Notes under the pieces: generated by a model
The model's input: the letters and a program-made list of their open reading frames with translations, nothing else
What the model was told of the DNA's origin: nothing
Database searches by the model: none
Origin: Cristatella mucedo
Lineage: Eukaryota > Bryozoa > Phylactolaemata > Cristatellidae
Assembly: GCA_009760855.2 (NCBI GenBank)
Contig: WPIO01000003.1
Location: 5,006,001 to 5,070,000, forward strand
DNA length: 64,000 bases
Reading direction: 5' to 3'
Position numbers and translations under genes: made by a program
Shown here: in pieces, positions 12,701-27,700 of the stretch
How positions within the stretch are numbered: position 1 is the first letter of the stretch
Layout of the letters: each line of letters begins with the position of its first letter

Positions 12701-15700
12701 AAGACATAAATAGGACATTGTAGTGAAATTTATGGGCTACCACACAATGCTGCTGAGGGGCTAGTTTATTTTTGTCCTCACACTAATCACATAGCTTGGC
12801 ACTTGAATTGGCAAAACTCACATATGGACCCCCACCCCCTCCCTATAACCAAGCTTATCCTACAGAAGGATAAACCAGGGTAGCTGCTTCTGGCTGCCAG
12901 TGGCTCAGTAGAAACCCCTAGTGCCCCCGAACGCGACTTTAAAGAAGCCCAGTCCCCTAAACCCGGACAATGTTCCTACTTATCCCTCCAACATGGTGCA
13001 GGAGCAATCAACCGCAATACGACTTATATACTTGCATATGGCTTACCGGCACGGTCCACCTCTCAGGCTTTTTCGGCACCCCCCAGATTCTGGATCTCCT
13101 GCTGTTGTCCGAAAGGTGGTGAAGGTGTCTGTCCAGCTCCCTGATCCTGGTAGGTCGCTGGCTAGCTGACTTGCTGTCTGGCTTCAATGAAACTCCGTTG
13201 ATCTTCCTTGCTAACCGTTGGCTGCTTGGGTACTTCGGCGCTCGGGGGCACGTGGCGTTTGGCTAGCACTGGTCCTCCTGAGTCCAGCCCCACTCTTAAG
13301 TCCTAGCTCCAAATCCAATCCAAGCTGGTAAGCCAAACACCTTGCACCGTAAAAGTGATATCTAATTCATAAACTATAAGCTTTAACTTAAACCATAAAC
13401 ATGCTAAACCATTACCTGAAATACAAACCAAGCAGGGAATCATCTAAACAGTTTTCCTCGCGTGGTAGGCTACAATAAGCGTAGTGAGCAACAGTAATAT
13501 TCCTCGGCTCCAAGATTTTTAGCCCAAAAGTCCTAAAGCAGACTCTGCTAGCCTTATGGTTGGAAGTGCCTAAATACCTGTATGTATGAGTGCATGGTAA
13601 CTTACCATGTCCAACGACTTTGCATTGTTTTCAGTCTGGGTAAAGGCGACTGTCTCCCAATCAGCAGTTTGGTCCCCAAGTGATCATGTTTTTTGTTCCT
13701 GTGAGCATTTTAGGCTTGCATTCGAACGATTGGATGCATCATGAAACGTGTATCTAGCCAGTGGACCTACTAACCGGTAGCCCTTGCACTTCGTGTGTGC
13801 TTTAGCATGCTTGCCTAAGTATGATGCTTGTTTGCTTTTGCATGCTTATTTTAGCATGATATGTTTGTCATTAACCTGTGGTTTCTTGTTCTTTTGCAGC
13901 AAGTTTGAAAGCACCCGAATATAGATTTAGTTCTGGTAGGACAATTTACAAATGGCATGTTACTATTATTATTAGTAGTACCAGTAGTCTTAGTAGTACC
14001 CATTCTTAGTGTACATAATGGTTCCATTAAGCCACTTTGCTTTGCAAATAGTACCTGAATGTGCACTCAGTTTTCGTATTGCAGATAGTAAAACATGTTC
14101 CTATTTCTATATACGATCTGATGGCCTTTAGTTATGGAGTGCCTTAAAATCAATTGGCAATATAAGAGTTTGATTCTTGTGCAGTGCCAGTGCACTCTAT
14201 GGTCTGCATTTAGACTGTGTGGTGCTGCTTCTTGGTGTAATCTCTACACACTGGTCATATACCTGTATATTTCAGTTAAGGCCTTGACTTAACAGCCTCA
14301 TTTATTCAGCTTATAGAATTCTACAGCATTAGAGATATAATCATTAATGCTGCTGCTGTTGACACTGTTTTTACTTCCGGTTATACCAGCATTTAAGCAA
14401 TATTTTGGGATGCTGCTCGTTAGGCAATCCCTTATGGTGGCTGCCAACCTTCTCTTAGTGGCTTAAATAATCTAAATGGTGCTTTGCAGTGAGGCAATTC
14501 CATATGCTTAAGTTATTCTGTTGGCTCATTGTGCAGCAGTTTAGGTGGCTGAGTACTGGCCCAGCAGTTAAATGCTCCAGCTACACGGCCCAGGTCGAGG
14601 GTTCGAGTCCTAAAGTAGGCAATTGTTTATTGGCAGCCTCAAGTGCATGTTCCAGGTCCGTAAACCTTGTTGTTGCTATCTGTTGAAGGCTATTAAATTG
14701 GCTTTCCTTCACTTCTTCCCTATTCTGCTTGTACTATTTCATGTGTGTATTCATTTTAGCTAACTCGTATTGGATCAAAGTTCATGTTTGTGTCTGGATC
14801 ATTCTTTTGTGCCGGCTGTCTTATATTGTTTGGGTGAGTTGTATTGTGCAGTTGCGTTACGCCTATGACAAAAATTTGCTAAATACTACTGCACAGCAAA
14901 TTGTAGAATGATAATAAGCTCTAATTCATAGATTTAATGTATGACCAGGGCTCGCAGACAGAAAAAGAGACACCTTATTGCTGCATGAGCTGTCACAGAG
15001 AGCCAACTCAGGCAGCTTCCAGGGCTCAATATGTATGAGAAGTTAGCCTAGTTTTACTTTGTGCTTTACCTTTAGAAATTGGGATAATAGCCTTTCTCGT
15101 TGTTATTGTTTTTTAATTTTGCATCACTGCGAAATTCCATATTGAATACTCCCATACCACATTTCCTGAGCCAGAAAATCATATAAGTATTCTGATTGGT
15201 TGTGCTCCTTGATTCCAGGTAAAAGTAGTAATAATAATAATATATTTGATGTGTCACCACGGGGAGACCATATTGGCTAAAATAATACTTGTAATACCTT
15301 CCTAAACATTAAACATGCCTTTCTCATTTGAATTCGGTGGCTTGAGGTGACTTGCACTTCAGCCTCATCGGCTCAGCCATCCGAGTTTGGTAGTGTGCAA
15401 GTGTTAAGCTATCAAATACATTGATTTTCTGGTACTGAACTTAGCTGCTGAAGTAACAGCAAAAGTTCTTGGCTGTGTTCTATCTATCGGAAACTGTTTC
15501 GATTTCTCTGGTAGCTGTTTAGCTCTTGGAGCAGGGAAAGCTTCAAACTTAGTAGGCCAAGGGCAATTTGTGCCGATGAGAAATATGATTAAACATCCAT
15601 TCAGCTGGAAGGTATGCCTGCCTGCTTAGGATATGCATAGTAGTACTGAGCTATAGAGTACAGAGAATTTGTAGACCTCAATAAAGACCCGGAAATGGTA

Positions 15701-18700
15701 GTGCCAGCTTAGTACTCACGACTGACTCAAAAGTAGAGTGCGTAACAGATAAAGTTAGTTATAGTTACCTGTTCTCATTGTTAAAAATTTCACCTTGGCA
15801 TACTTTTGAGTGGTAGGCAGATGAGAACAGTTGGTCCAACCTCAGGTTAGATGCATTTCAGGTTCATGTAACTCACTGCTTGCTGGTCTACCAGCCTGTG
15901 CAATCAGATGCTTGCAGTTGATGCAAAACTCTGCAGCCAGGCTTGTCTGTCACGAGCTTTGAAAGTGCCACATCACAACATTACTTGCTGACCTGCAATA
16001 TCTCCCAATCAAGCAGGGTACCGACTTCAAGGTTCTGTCAGTCATTTTTAGGTCCCCCGATTCTTTGGCTCCAGCCTACATATCAAATCTACTCCCCCTA
16101 CCGGGCTAAGCATCCTGCCACTCGCTTTTCATAATTTCAGCTTTTACCTATACCTCGTAAGAACCTTAGATCGTTTGGAGACCCTGCCTTTAGTTCGTAT
16201 GCTCCCAAAGCCTGGAGCTCACTTGCGACTAGAGTCATGACTTTCCCTGACTTGACCACATTTAAAAAGAAAGTAAAAACACATATGTATCATAGCATTT
16301 AGTGGGTCCCTGTGATTCGCCATGCATGTGTTTATGGGTGCTGACTGCATGCTGCCACTAACCACTCGTACATGCTGACCCTGTGCATGTCATCCTTTAA
16401 CATGTTATTCTTGTTGTTTATTCAGCATGCCACGAGTAACCATTCGATGTGGCTTCCTCTGCAGAAAATGTAAAGTGCCTAGAAAGAGATTGTTTTCTCT
16501 GAGGTATTTCATAAAATGTATTATTAATATTATTAACATATACTTATCCTGTATGCGATCCCATTGGGTCTTCTAATCTTCTCAAATATAACTGTAGTTA
16601 CTTTTCAGGAGTTCTGCTGTCAGTTGCTTTTGATTTGTGTTTCGTGATGCCCAATACTATGCTTTGACTAGGTCTTTCAGCATCTAGCAATCTTGTATGT
16701 TGATGCTAGTGGCTCTGTGCACACCACTGCTAGCAGTAGAAGCACCTAGCCTCAACTGTATCATTATTATTTATGTTATTAATAATGTTACTGTTATTAT
16801 AGTATTATCAAACATTTTTTCAGAAAATTCTTAGTGGCTGGATGCCACTTTCTTGCAGCAGCTCTTGTCTTGCTAGCTACTATTAGGTTTTAATGCAAAC
16901 GTCTGCTAATATTCTTTGCTAATCTCACACGTGTATTAAATGAAGATTCCCATTTGATAGTACCTATATGTAAATTGTTTTGGCCCTAAAAATAGATTCT
17001 GTTCATCTCTCCATAAACAGTTTCGATCGTATAGTTTTAGTACTATATTGCACTTTGAACAATGATTTATGCAGCCACTGAAATGCAAGAGTATTTGTTT
17101 CAGCTTTCTTGATCAAAGTCCAAATGGAGCCACTTATGTAGCCATGTGCTTTCTATGTCGAATCATTGAAGCTAATGGTGCTGCCATGGTGATGACCTCC
17201 AGCTTCGCAATCATGGCTTACCAATTTCCACGGGAGATTAGTTCTTTTATGGTAAGAATATGAGACATCAAACGCTATGCCAGCCTACGTCATTACCTTA
17301 CTGTAGAAGAATCTTAGGTAAACCTTGAAGCTTTGTAGTGCATTATTTTGTCATTTTTTGTTCAAATTTTTGCATTAGTGAGCATTCCAGATGTGCTGAA
17401 CAAGTGCTATTTTATAGGTTTTACGTTTGACTCTAACTTTCCTTGCAGATCCTTATCTATTGTTAGGTTATTGTCGTCTCTCCGAAATTTACCTAAGATA
17501 ATGTTGAAGCTAAACTCAGGCATCATTCCAGTTGCCTCTGGTGCTGCAGTCTATTATTGCTCGCGTTAGCCCTCTTTCATCACTCAACTACTTCGGATTC
17601 ATGAGTTATCTTTGAGAAGCACTAGCCCACGTATGTTGGGAGTCACCGCTCATCCCTCTGTTGTTGTCATCAATAGCATTATGGAGACCCTTAACTTTAG
17701 TTTGTATGCTCTCAAAGCGTTAAACTCATTCTCGACTCACGTCAAAAATCCCCCTGACTTGACGACGTTTCAAAAGAAGTAGAAAACGTCCTTGTTTCTC
17801 ACCGCATCTAGTGGGTCCCTGTGTTGTTGTGTGTGTGCATATGAATATTGACACTGGCAGGTTACTTTTAATTGAGACCGTGCATGTTACCACTGACCAT
17901 ACGATCATGTGTCCTTTACTGCATATGTAAAGTGCTTATAAAGAGATTAAGTCCTCGGAGGGTGCTGAACAAATTTATTACTAATTGTATGTTTTGTATA
18001 GTCATTAGGTTTGAGGTGGCCATGTGTAACATAGTTTTCTACAGCAATGTGCTTTAGTCATGCTTCGGTTAGTCCTGCAGCCTATGGGTGCTTGATTGTT
18101 TATGCCTGATCTTAAAGTAGTTTTACCTCATTGCAGTGTGCCTTCGAACGAAGTGCCTTCGTTTCAACCCCGATACTACCCGAGTTCATTTTTACTTTAA
18201 TTATTACATGTTGTATTGCAGGGTGTCATGGAGTCATTCAATGGTATCGGACTAATGATAGGACCACCACTGGGTGGAATGCTTTACTCGGTAAATATAT
18301 CTGACTTCAGTGTTGATAGTTATTTGCTGTATACTTTCCTTGAACCTGACCACAGTGCTTGAGATTGTGCTGATACTAATGATTACAGTTTCTGATGCTG
18401 TGTTACGAGGCCGGCCATACCATGGCTTCTTCAAATTATGCTGAACTGCTGCACCAGTCTCAACCTGATTGCCCCCTCAGATTCTCCATAGATGTTAAAT
18501 AAGCTGTTCAATTGCTATGCTTAAAGACCTTCAGAAAAAATAATCTTTTGTTCTGAAGGTCCTAGACTGTGGAACTCACTTCCACAGTTCTTATGCAAAC
18601 AGATATACTCTCCTGGTGCTGACTAGGGCACGTCCTTTCCAGCCGTCCTGAGCTGCTACTGTCATGCTACTCACTTCCTCGACTGCCCTCCTGACTTAGA

Positions 18701-21700
18701 TATACTTCTCACTTTCTCTTTGTTGCCTGAGATGAAGTCTCGTGGCTACTGAAGGTGTATCGAAAGCTGCTTTGGCTTACGCTGTGCTATAGAAGGCTCT
18801 CCAGCATAAGAACCACTTAGTCTTTGTAGTGGAGTTAAAGATGGAGATAAGTACTGCTTGTTTCTTAAATCTCATCGTTAAGCGGCTTGGTTTTAGTCAT
18901 CTTGACATGGTTATTTGCAAAGATGGACTCTAAATTTAAAATGCAGGTCGTCAGCATGTAAATTTGCCTCTTTGTATCTTACTATGATTTACTTTTCAGT
19001 ACTCTACTCTTCTACTTAAGCGATCAGATTTAGCTCTGCGGGTCCTAGACTGTGGAACTTGCTTTCACAATTCTTATGCAACGACAGCTACTCCCCTGCT
19101 GCGGACTATGGCTCATCCTTTTCAGCAGTCTTGAGCTGCTACTTCTGTGCACTCACTATCTCAACTGCACTCCTCACTCTGTGATGCTTCCCACTTTCTC
19201 TTTGTTGCATGAGATGAAGTCGGTTGGCCACGGAATGTGTACCGAAAGCTGCTTAGGTTGTGAGTGCACTATACAAAATTCTCTTGGTCATCACAGAGAC
19301 TTCATTCTTAAAGCAGCAGCATCTCTTCAGGACTCCTGGGCTTCAGTAACAATTCAACAGGACCCTGGATTCCATGATGATACCATGCTGATTCCATGCA
19401 TTTCCCTGGATTCCCTGCTGAACCCCAGTGCCTAGATTCAAGGAGGGCACGAATTATTTCATCAGGGTATTCATCTGTCTATTAACGGAGACTACAAGGA
19501 CTGTAGACCCTCTTCGCTCGGTCTTACTTCTAGGATGCACGGATCTGCTGCTGCCTTGCACAACTAACGTAATAATTGTGCACTGCAGGTGGCGGTTAGG
19601 TTAAGGTTAAGGCTCTTCTGCTGCTATATAAGTAATGATAATAATAATACACGTGTATAGCGATTTTCCCTCGATTATTTGCCGTGCTGGTTTGGCCCAA
19701 TGGTTAGTGTGCTCGCCCCAACCAAGGTCTGGCCGATGTCGCCGGCTCGAGCCCCAATTGCATATGTGAAGCACCTGAATAGATATTGAGTTCTCTTAGA
19801 GGGCCATACGATTGAATTATATTTATAGCGCCTTCAGAGATCATAGTCTCTTTCTAGGTACTTTACATTTGCTGCAAAGGAAGCATGATCGAATGGTTAG
19901 TGGTAGCATGCTCAATGACACCAAGCATAACATGATTAGAGGTGACATGCACAGAGTCAGCATGCAAATATGGTTAGTGGTAAGATGCAGTGTCAGCACA
20001 AATAAACACACAAAGGACGAATCACAGGGATCCACTAAATGCTGGATTAATAACACCCACTGAGTCTGTATGGCTTTGTGGAATTACAGCCGGAAATACA
20101 TTACATTACCATGCACTGAGCAGGCAGTCACAGAGACCATGCACTATGCATGCAGCCATAGAGACCATGCACTATGCAGGAAGCCATGGAGAGAATGCAC
20201 TATGTAGGCAGCCATGTAGACTGAGCACTATGCAGGCAGCCATAGAGACCGTGCACTGTGCAGGCTGCCACAGATACCATCCACTGTGTAGGCAGCTTTT
20301 TTGCTACTCCATCGCCCAGCTCAGCCTAGATTGCCTTGCTGATCTGAATAATTAGCATGTTCCACTTTGGTATTCAATACATGTATTTGACTGAGGCTAA
20401 TAGGAAGTGGCCCCACCATATCTTCCAATCACTCCGTTCATGCTGGTTGTCATGATCACTAAGTTTATCGTGCGTAACTATGGAAGCATTTCGTGCCAGC
20501 AAAGTTATAGGGCCTAAAATGAAACTTCTGTGTTTATATGAATACCTTAAGATTGTACACTTTGCTCTAAGGAATCTCTAAGGTTCTCGAATGGGGTTCA
20601 AATTAGGGCTCATGCTTGTCCACGGCAGTACAGTCAGAGGCAGACCAGAGGTAAAGCTAGGGTGGTGGCAGGGGTAGCAGCTGCCACCCCTGGCGTGGTA
20701 GGCTGGAGCCAAGTCTGACACCCAGTCAGACGGCTAGCTGCCTAAGTTACTTGCAGATGCCCCTTGGGGTTTGGCCAAGCTGCACGACACCCACAGGCAG
20801 GGGGGCTCAGCCACCCAGGCCCCTGTGCCAACCCGGCACCAATCCTGGCTTTGCCTCTGAGGAGGATATGTCATGGTCGGCAATGGGGCTTGTTGCTGAT
20901 CCAAGCAGAGGTCGTCCAAGCACTTTTCGGATACACTTGATTGCCTTTGCCATCTTTTGATTGAGAGCAATTCGTTTGACCTGTGCCTTCGTTGGACTAA
21001 CGATTTCTCATGTCCCAAGAATCAGCTTCCCAAGCATCACAAAGACAGCAGGTCACAAAGGTAGCAGAATGCAAGCGTCATCTCCCCCACCCGACCGAGA
21101 TTTAAGGATGACTTTTTCAGTAAGCTGTGGAGTCACCTGCATAGCCGGAGTGCAGTATGCAGCTTGCTTTCAATAAGTGTACTAAGCTCAATAGTTACCT
21201 TTGATCGGGACCGTTGTCGAATAATTCTCTTACCGACACTTAGCAGTACGCTTAACATCGTTATTTTTTTTACCTTATTAAATCTAGTCTTCCTGGAGCC
21301 ACTGCATCTGGAGTACTGACATTTTCTGACGTCCAAGTAATAATGTTGGCTCACGATGCCTTTTTTTTAATAGAGAGCTCTAGTGCTAGCTGCTGTACAA
21401 CAGCCCAATACCAATGCTCTTAAGCTGCCAAAACTGTACAGTCTTCCAGAGGAAGTCGTTCTGGCATTAATCGCCAATGTACTGCTTTATTTTATCCTCT
21501 GTGAATAATATTGAAAGGGTCCAAATAGATTCCTCAGTCTATCTAGCACATTGTAGTGGGCGTAATCTTACTTGTTGGAAGGTAGAGGCTTACAATTGGC
21601 AATTCTTGAGACTATACCTTTCATGCTTAACCTCCACATAATGATTGATGCGCTCAGTTAAGCAGTATCTTAAGTCAAAGTGTCCTTGCAGCACTTAGTG

Positions 21701-24700
21701 CATGAGTAAATCTGTTCTTCGAGGCTTTTGCTTTCATGGCCCTGTTGTTGCGATCATTTGTTTGCTTACATTGACCACACTTCTCTCTCCTTTTCATTGC
21801 ACTGAGGTGGAACTGCTTCTTAATATTTTTCCTTACAGACTACTAAGAAACTGCAGCTGCTCTTGCAAAGCTTGCCTTGCTGTAACTATAAACTGCAGCT
21901 CCCTATGACTTGTTGTTTAATAAAAGCAAAAATTCCACTTTCTTAGCCCATCTCTCAGCGCTTGGTTGCTGCTCTACCCATTCTCCAATGGCTACTGAGG
22001 GAACTAAGTGAATAGAGCTCTCAGGAAATACTACGACTCAGACCAAAGCGCTTTAGGGTTTGATACTTGTGCCATACTTGTCAAGGGTTATGCTATAATT
22101 CATGCACCATTGTTAACGTATTTTTTGTGAAATTGATTTTTGTAAAGTTGCTTCTCCTGTGCCTGAATGTCATGGACACTTCCTTGTTTAACATGGATTG
22201 ATGCACTGAGTGGTATAGTGTTCTGCATCTTACCATGCCACACTGGAGAGATAATAATAATCAGAATTTTCTTTTTTCTGCTTACCACTTCAACCTTTGA
22301 CGGCACCTGTATATTCGCTCATCATTCAATTTTTGTAATCTCTTTTTGTATCTATTGCTGAGGAATGATGGCCAATTCTCGTTGCCCTTCCAGGTAGGAG
22401 AATAATCAATCACGTACTCAGACGTCCATTCTAGCTTAGCTAATTTACTTACGCATTTCTATGCAAATTGTGTCATTATGACTCTTTAGCGTTATACTCA
22501 AGCAATTTATATGTGTTCATGTTCGCTGTGTGAGTTACCCATGATGAGCTGACAAAATTTGAGTTAGAGTATAGTTCTGAGAAAACCTGTGCTGCAAAGA
22601 AAGTATGATCGAACAGTTAGTTGTAGCATGCTAAACGTCAATAGGCATAACATGGTTAGAAGTGCCATGCACTGGAACAGCATGGTAATATGGTTAGTGA
22701 CAGCATCAGCACACATAAGCACACTTAGGACGAATCACATGGATTCAAGGTTTTTGGAGCTTACAAAATAAAAGCGTTGTCTCCAAAGGATTTGAGGCTC
22801 ATATGAGATGTTGCTAAAAAAAAAAGACTAGATTCAGAAATGTCGATGGTACAATGCTTAGGCTGTTGGAGAGAGTAGATCTAATAAGTAGTAAGCTGAA
22901 GCCAAATAATTGAGGGGACTACTAGAGAGTTAAATAACCTCGAAGACGATGCATTGCCTGATTCGAAGTGATTGCATGTGGACGCGAACTATTGTGACGT
23001 GGCAACTGCGAAGCTCACGACCGACAAGCATTGCTGCAGAGTTTTGCAGCATCACTAAGTGCCTTATTGCACTGTCCGGTAGACCCGCAAGTATGAGTTA
23101 CAGAAGTCGAGATGAGATATCACAATGGCATGAACTAATTTAGATGTATTATCCATGTCTAAGCAAGCCCGAATTTTAGTAATGTTATATAGCTTAATGT
23201 AGGCAGACTCGGCTGTGGAGCTTATGTGTTTCTCTAATGCAAGGTCACTTTGGAACAGCATACCTAGAATGTGTGCAGATTCAGCAGAAGATATGCTGGC
23301 TGAGCCGATTGTGAGCTTTAGATTGTTCAATTTTTTATATACGCTTGATTTGCCCATAACTAGTATGCTAGTTTTATCGTAGTTCAATTTGAGAAAATTT
23401 GCTACCATCCATGTGCGATGCCGTCAACACATGCAACAAGGGAGCAAGGGAATTGAGAGGATTTTACATGGTAGAGGGTTGGGAAGGATCAAATTAAAGG
23501 TACAACTGGGTGTCATTGAAATAGAGGCAAACGCCTAGGTTGTGCCTTTTAATCACATTGGCACAAGGAAATGTATACACAGGAAAAAGAAGTAGACCAA
23601 GCACAGACCTCTGAGGTAACCCAAACTTAAGTGGTTCATAGGACTATCTTTGTCGTTATACATCAATGCTGTGGATTCTCCGACTGAGATAGGACCTGAA
23701 CCATTGCAGTACGGTACCAGTGATGCCCAGGCTAGATGAGTGGTGCTCGAGAAAGACTTGGTGATCGATAGTATAAAAGCTGCCGAAAGATCGAGCAAAA
23801 CGAGCAGAGAGACTCTACCTACGTATGCATTCTTTAGAAGTTCGTTTTACACCCGACGCAATGCTGACTTTGTACAGTGACTAGACCTAAAGCAAGACTG
23901 GAACTGATTAGCTAGTTGTTCAGCAATATTAGTGTAATATTAGTTCAGCTGCTCTGCCATGACTCGTTTCAGTATCTGCTAGGAACGGTTGACGATAGAT
24001 CCGGCAGAAGTGGCTGAAGTTCTTATTATCTGGTGTTGCTTACTTCAGTAGTCGCCTGTCTACAGCCTTTTTGGAAAGCACTGGGACATGATCTGAGGCT
24101 AATGACAAATTTTATAATGTTAGTAATGGATGGCTGTAGTGGATCTGTAGTGCATCATAAAAGCAGGACAGTGGGTGTAGGGTCTAGTGGACTAGTTGTC
24201 TTCTTTGATTGGGATATGAATTTTAGGATGAGGTGACTCGGCACCTCCTTGAAAATATATATTGAGGTGCTGCACTGAATTCAGGGACTGGATTCAGAGA
24301 GATGCTCCCACCTTATGGATTGCCAATGATGCAGCAGCCTGCTTGTGGGAATCCCTTACTTGCCTAGACCCATGCGAATCTTTGGTGATGTGCTGTCCTG
24401 TCGATGGCCACAGGAGGCATTATATTTGCATTAATGCACCCAATCTCGCTCCACACCACGCTTGAGGATGCTTTAGGGGGCTGAATATGCACATGTTTCT
24501 CAGGTTAATAACCATATCGTCCACCTTTATTATTTTAGTGGCCTTGCTGCTAAGTATATACATAAGTACTTTATTATTTAACAGTTTTTTTGTATAGCAA
24601 CAGAAGAGCCTTGGGCTTTCACCAACGCTTGCAGTGGCAATCAAGGATTGCCCACTGCAGGAATTGACTCCGCGACCTCAGAACCGAGGTCATGAAAAGC

Positions 24701-27700
24701 AACTGCTTTACCTAGTGTGCCATCACAGCTCACCAATAAAGCATCTCAGCCATAGTAGCTGTGAGAAATTTCCCTTCGAGAGGCTGTGCAGCAAAGCATG
24801 CTTGCTGCTCAGTGAACCTGAGGGGACATTATAATTGTTCTTCTTAAGCTGGGTGTTTACTGATATTGCAGGATCGTACTTAGCACATATATGCGGTGCT
24901 ATAATGACTTCGAAACGGTGCTTTTACAGATCACAAGATACTGCTTTATCTCGCTTTTTTTCTGACTGGTGCATGAAATTTGCTCATGAAATGTAGCCTT
25001 TTTTGGTTTGTAGGCTGGTGGCTACAAGTTGCCGTTTGTCGTCATTGGTGGGATATTAATGTTTGCAAGTGTGGCTTCGTTCTTTCTGCTGCCTGCTTTG
25101 GGTAAGCATGCTTGTCTCTGCTCACACTGTTCTAGCCTCAATATGCATTTAGCCAATATTGGCTTGCCAAGGCTACACCAGCTGGCCCCTTGTGTATATG
25201 GTTCATCTCAACTTGCACTTTGCCCCCTAAATTCTAAATCCTGAAGCATAGACATTCTATGGTTGTCAACCACAGCAGGTAATAATTATAATTATTACAA
25301 TAATGTGATATTTAAATAGCACTCTGAGAGAACTAAATCTATTTCTGGTCAATTTTCATGTCTTGTGTAGGAAATATATCAATAGGTTAGTGATAACATG
25401 CACGGTATGCATCACCAAGCCTAAGCAAGCAATTGAAAAGTCATGCAGACACAGCAAATGTTTTAAGAAAAGATTCGTGTTCATCTTCTTTTTGATTGTT
25501 CCTCAAGTCACATTCAATAGTTTAGTCAGTCCAGAGTAAGTTTCTGGCTCTGGGAGAACTTGAACTAAACGCATGGTCTCTAAGAATTCGATGCTTGTTA
25601 GGGGCACAGCTAAACGACCTGAGTCAGAGGAAAATAATAATGGTAATGATCCGTTCGTATAGCACGCTTAGAAAAACTTAATGTCTTTCTAGGCACTTTA
25701 CATGAGCAGGTGATACACTGTTTAGGCCTGATTGGATAGTAGTTTGGATATTTAGGCTGTAGAAAGTGAATGAAGGAGCCTGAAAGTGAGGGGCAAAACC
25801 TTGAAAGTCAATAGGATGTTTGATGGGGAAGCAATACTGGTCGGTGAGCAGTGATGTGATGTGGTAACTGCAGCTTTCGTGACAGAAAAGCCTGGCTGCA
25901 AATCAATGCACCGACTGTAAGTAACTTACTGCACCGACTAGTAGACATGCAAAGCAACAAGCTATAGAAGTTGAGACATGATGTCAAAAATGCATGGAGC
26001 GACTTGTAATAATAATAATAATGCACTTGATAAAGCACCCTCAGAGAACTTAATCACTTTCTAAGTGCTTTACATGTGCTGCAAAGTGAAATGCAATTGA
26101 ATGGTAAGTAAAGTCATGCTTGAAAAAGAAACAAAATGAATAATATGGTTAGGGTGACATGCACAGGGTCAGCATGCAAATGTGGTTAGTGGCAGCATGC
26201 ACAGTGTCAGCACACATAAGCACATGAAGGGCGAATCACAGGGACCCACTAAATCCTGTCCTAAATAGGTGTGTTTTTAAGTTCCTTAAAATGTGGTCAG
26301 GGGATGTTCTGACGCAGGTCAGGAGGGAGTTCCAGGCTTTGGGAGCATACGAATTAAATGCACGGTCTCCAAAAGATTAAAGGTTTCTATGAGTTATTTG
26401 TAGACTGTTGGATTTTGAAAAGCGGGTGGTACGATGCTTGGCCTGATGGGGTAGTATATCTGAGAGATAGGCTGGAGCCATAGAATGAAGTTACCTAAAA
26501 GTGAGCGACGAAACTTTGAAGTCAATCCGTTGCTTGACTGGTAGCCAATGCAGGTCGGCGAGAAGTGGTGTAATGTGGCAACTGCGATGCTCACAACAGA
26601 CAAGCCTAGCTGCAGAGTTTTGCGCCAGCTGCAATCGCCTGATCGCACATGCTGGTAGGCCAGTAAGCAGTGAGTCGTAGAAGTCGAGACGGGATGTCAC
26701 GAATGCATGGACTAACTTGGACGTGGTATGCTTATCTAAACAAGCCCGAATTTTAGAAATGTTATGAAGCTGAAAATAGGCTGATTTGACTGTGGAGCTG
26801 ATGTGGTCCTCTAACGAGAGGTCGCTATGGAATATGACACCTAGATTTTGAGCTGATTCAACTGGAGATATGCTGGCAGAGCCAATTTTGAGAGTCAGCC
26901 TTTTCAATCTCTGAATCACACTGAATTTGCCCATAACTAGTAGGTTAGTTTAATCATCGTTTAGTTTTAGAAAATTTGCTGCCATCCATGTGCAGATGTC
27001 ATCAATGCATGCAGCAAGCTTAAGTTCTCTTGGTCTAGTGTATCTTTCTTGAGAAGTGGCCTGACTACAGCTTTTTTATATGTCCTGGGACATGACCTGA
27101 GGCTAATGACATATTAATGATGTTATTTATGCATTGGAGCAGCAGATCAATGCAGCATAGGAGCAGGACAGTGGGAATAGGGTCCAGAAGACTTGTTGTC
27201 TTCTTTGATTGAGATACGAACTTTAGGACTCGATCAATAGTGACCTGCTTAAATGCAGACATTGAGGTGCAGCCAGGTACAGAGAAACAGCATTCTAGTG
27301 GGGACGTTGTCATCGCAGGGATGGATTCCCTGATCTTGGATTTCTTTTGCACAAAGAATCGAGAGAATCGATCGGCTAGACCATCACAAGGATCATTAGG
27401 TGAGGAGCTAATCTGGGAACGGCTTAGGAGATGGTTTATTGTCGACATCAGCATTTTTGGAGTGTGCATCTTTGATTCAACAATGTTTCTACAGAAGCTA
27501 GACTTGGCCTTTGCTAGGATCGATCGGTACGACCTTCAGTAGTCTTCATATGCCTGTCGATGGACAGTTAGTCCGGATCTTTTGTATGCTTTTTCAAGCT
27601 TTGGTTAAGTAGACTTAGCTAGTTTAATGTCTGTGTTTTCGATATCTGGTTTGCTGAAAGAATGCAGACTGGCCTGCAGAGCTGATGCAGTCGTCTAGTG

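Noticed and set aside
20108-20297. CRISPR-like array
   Set aside because: Units are contiguous with no spacers, in an animal intron; it is a minisatellite.
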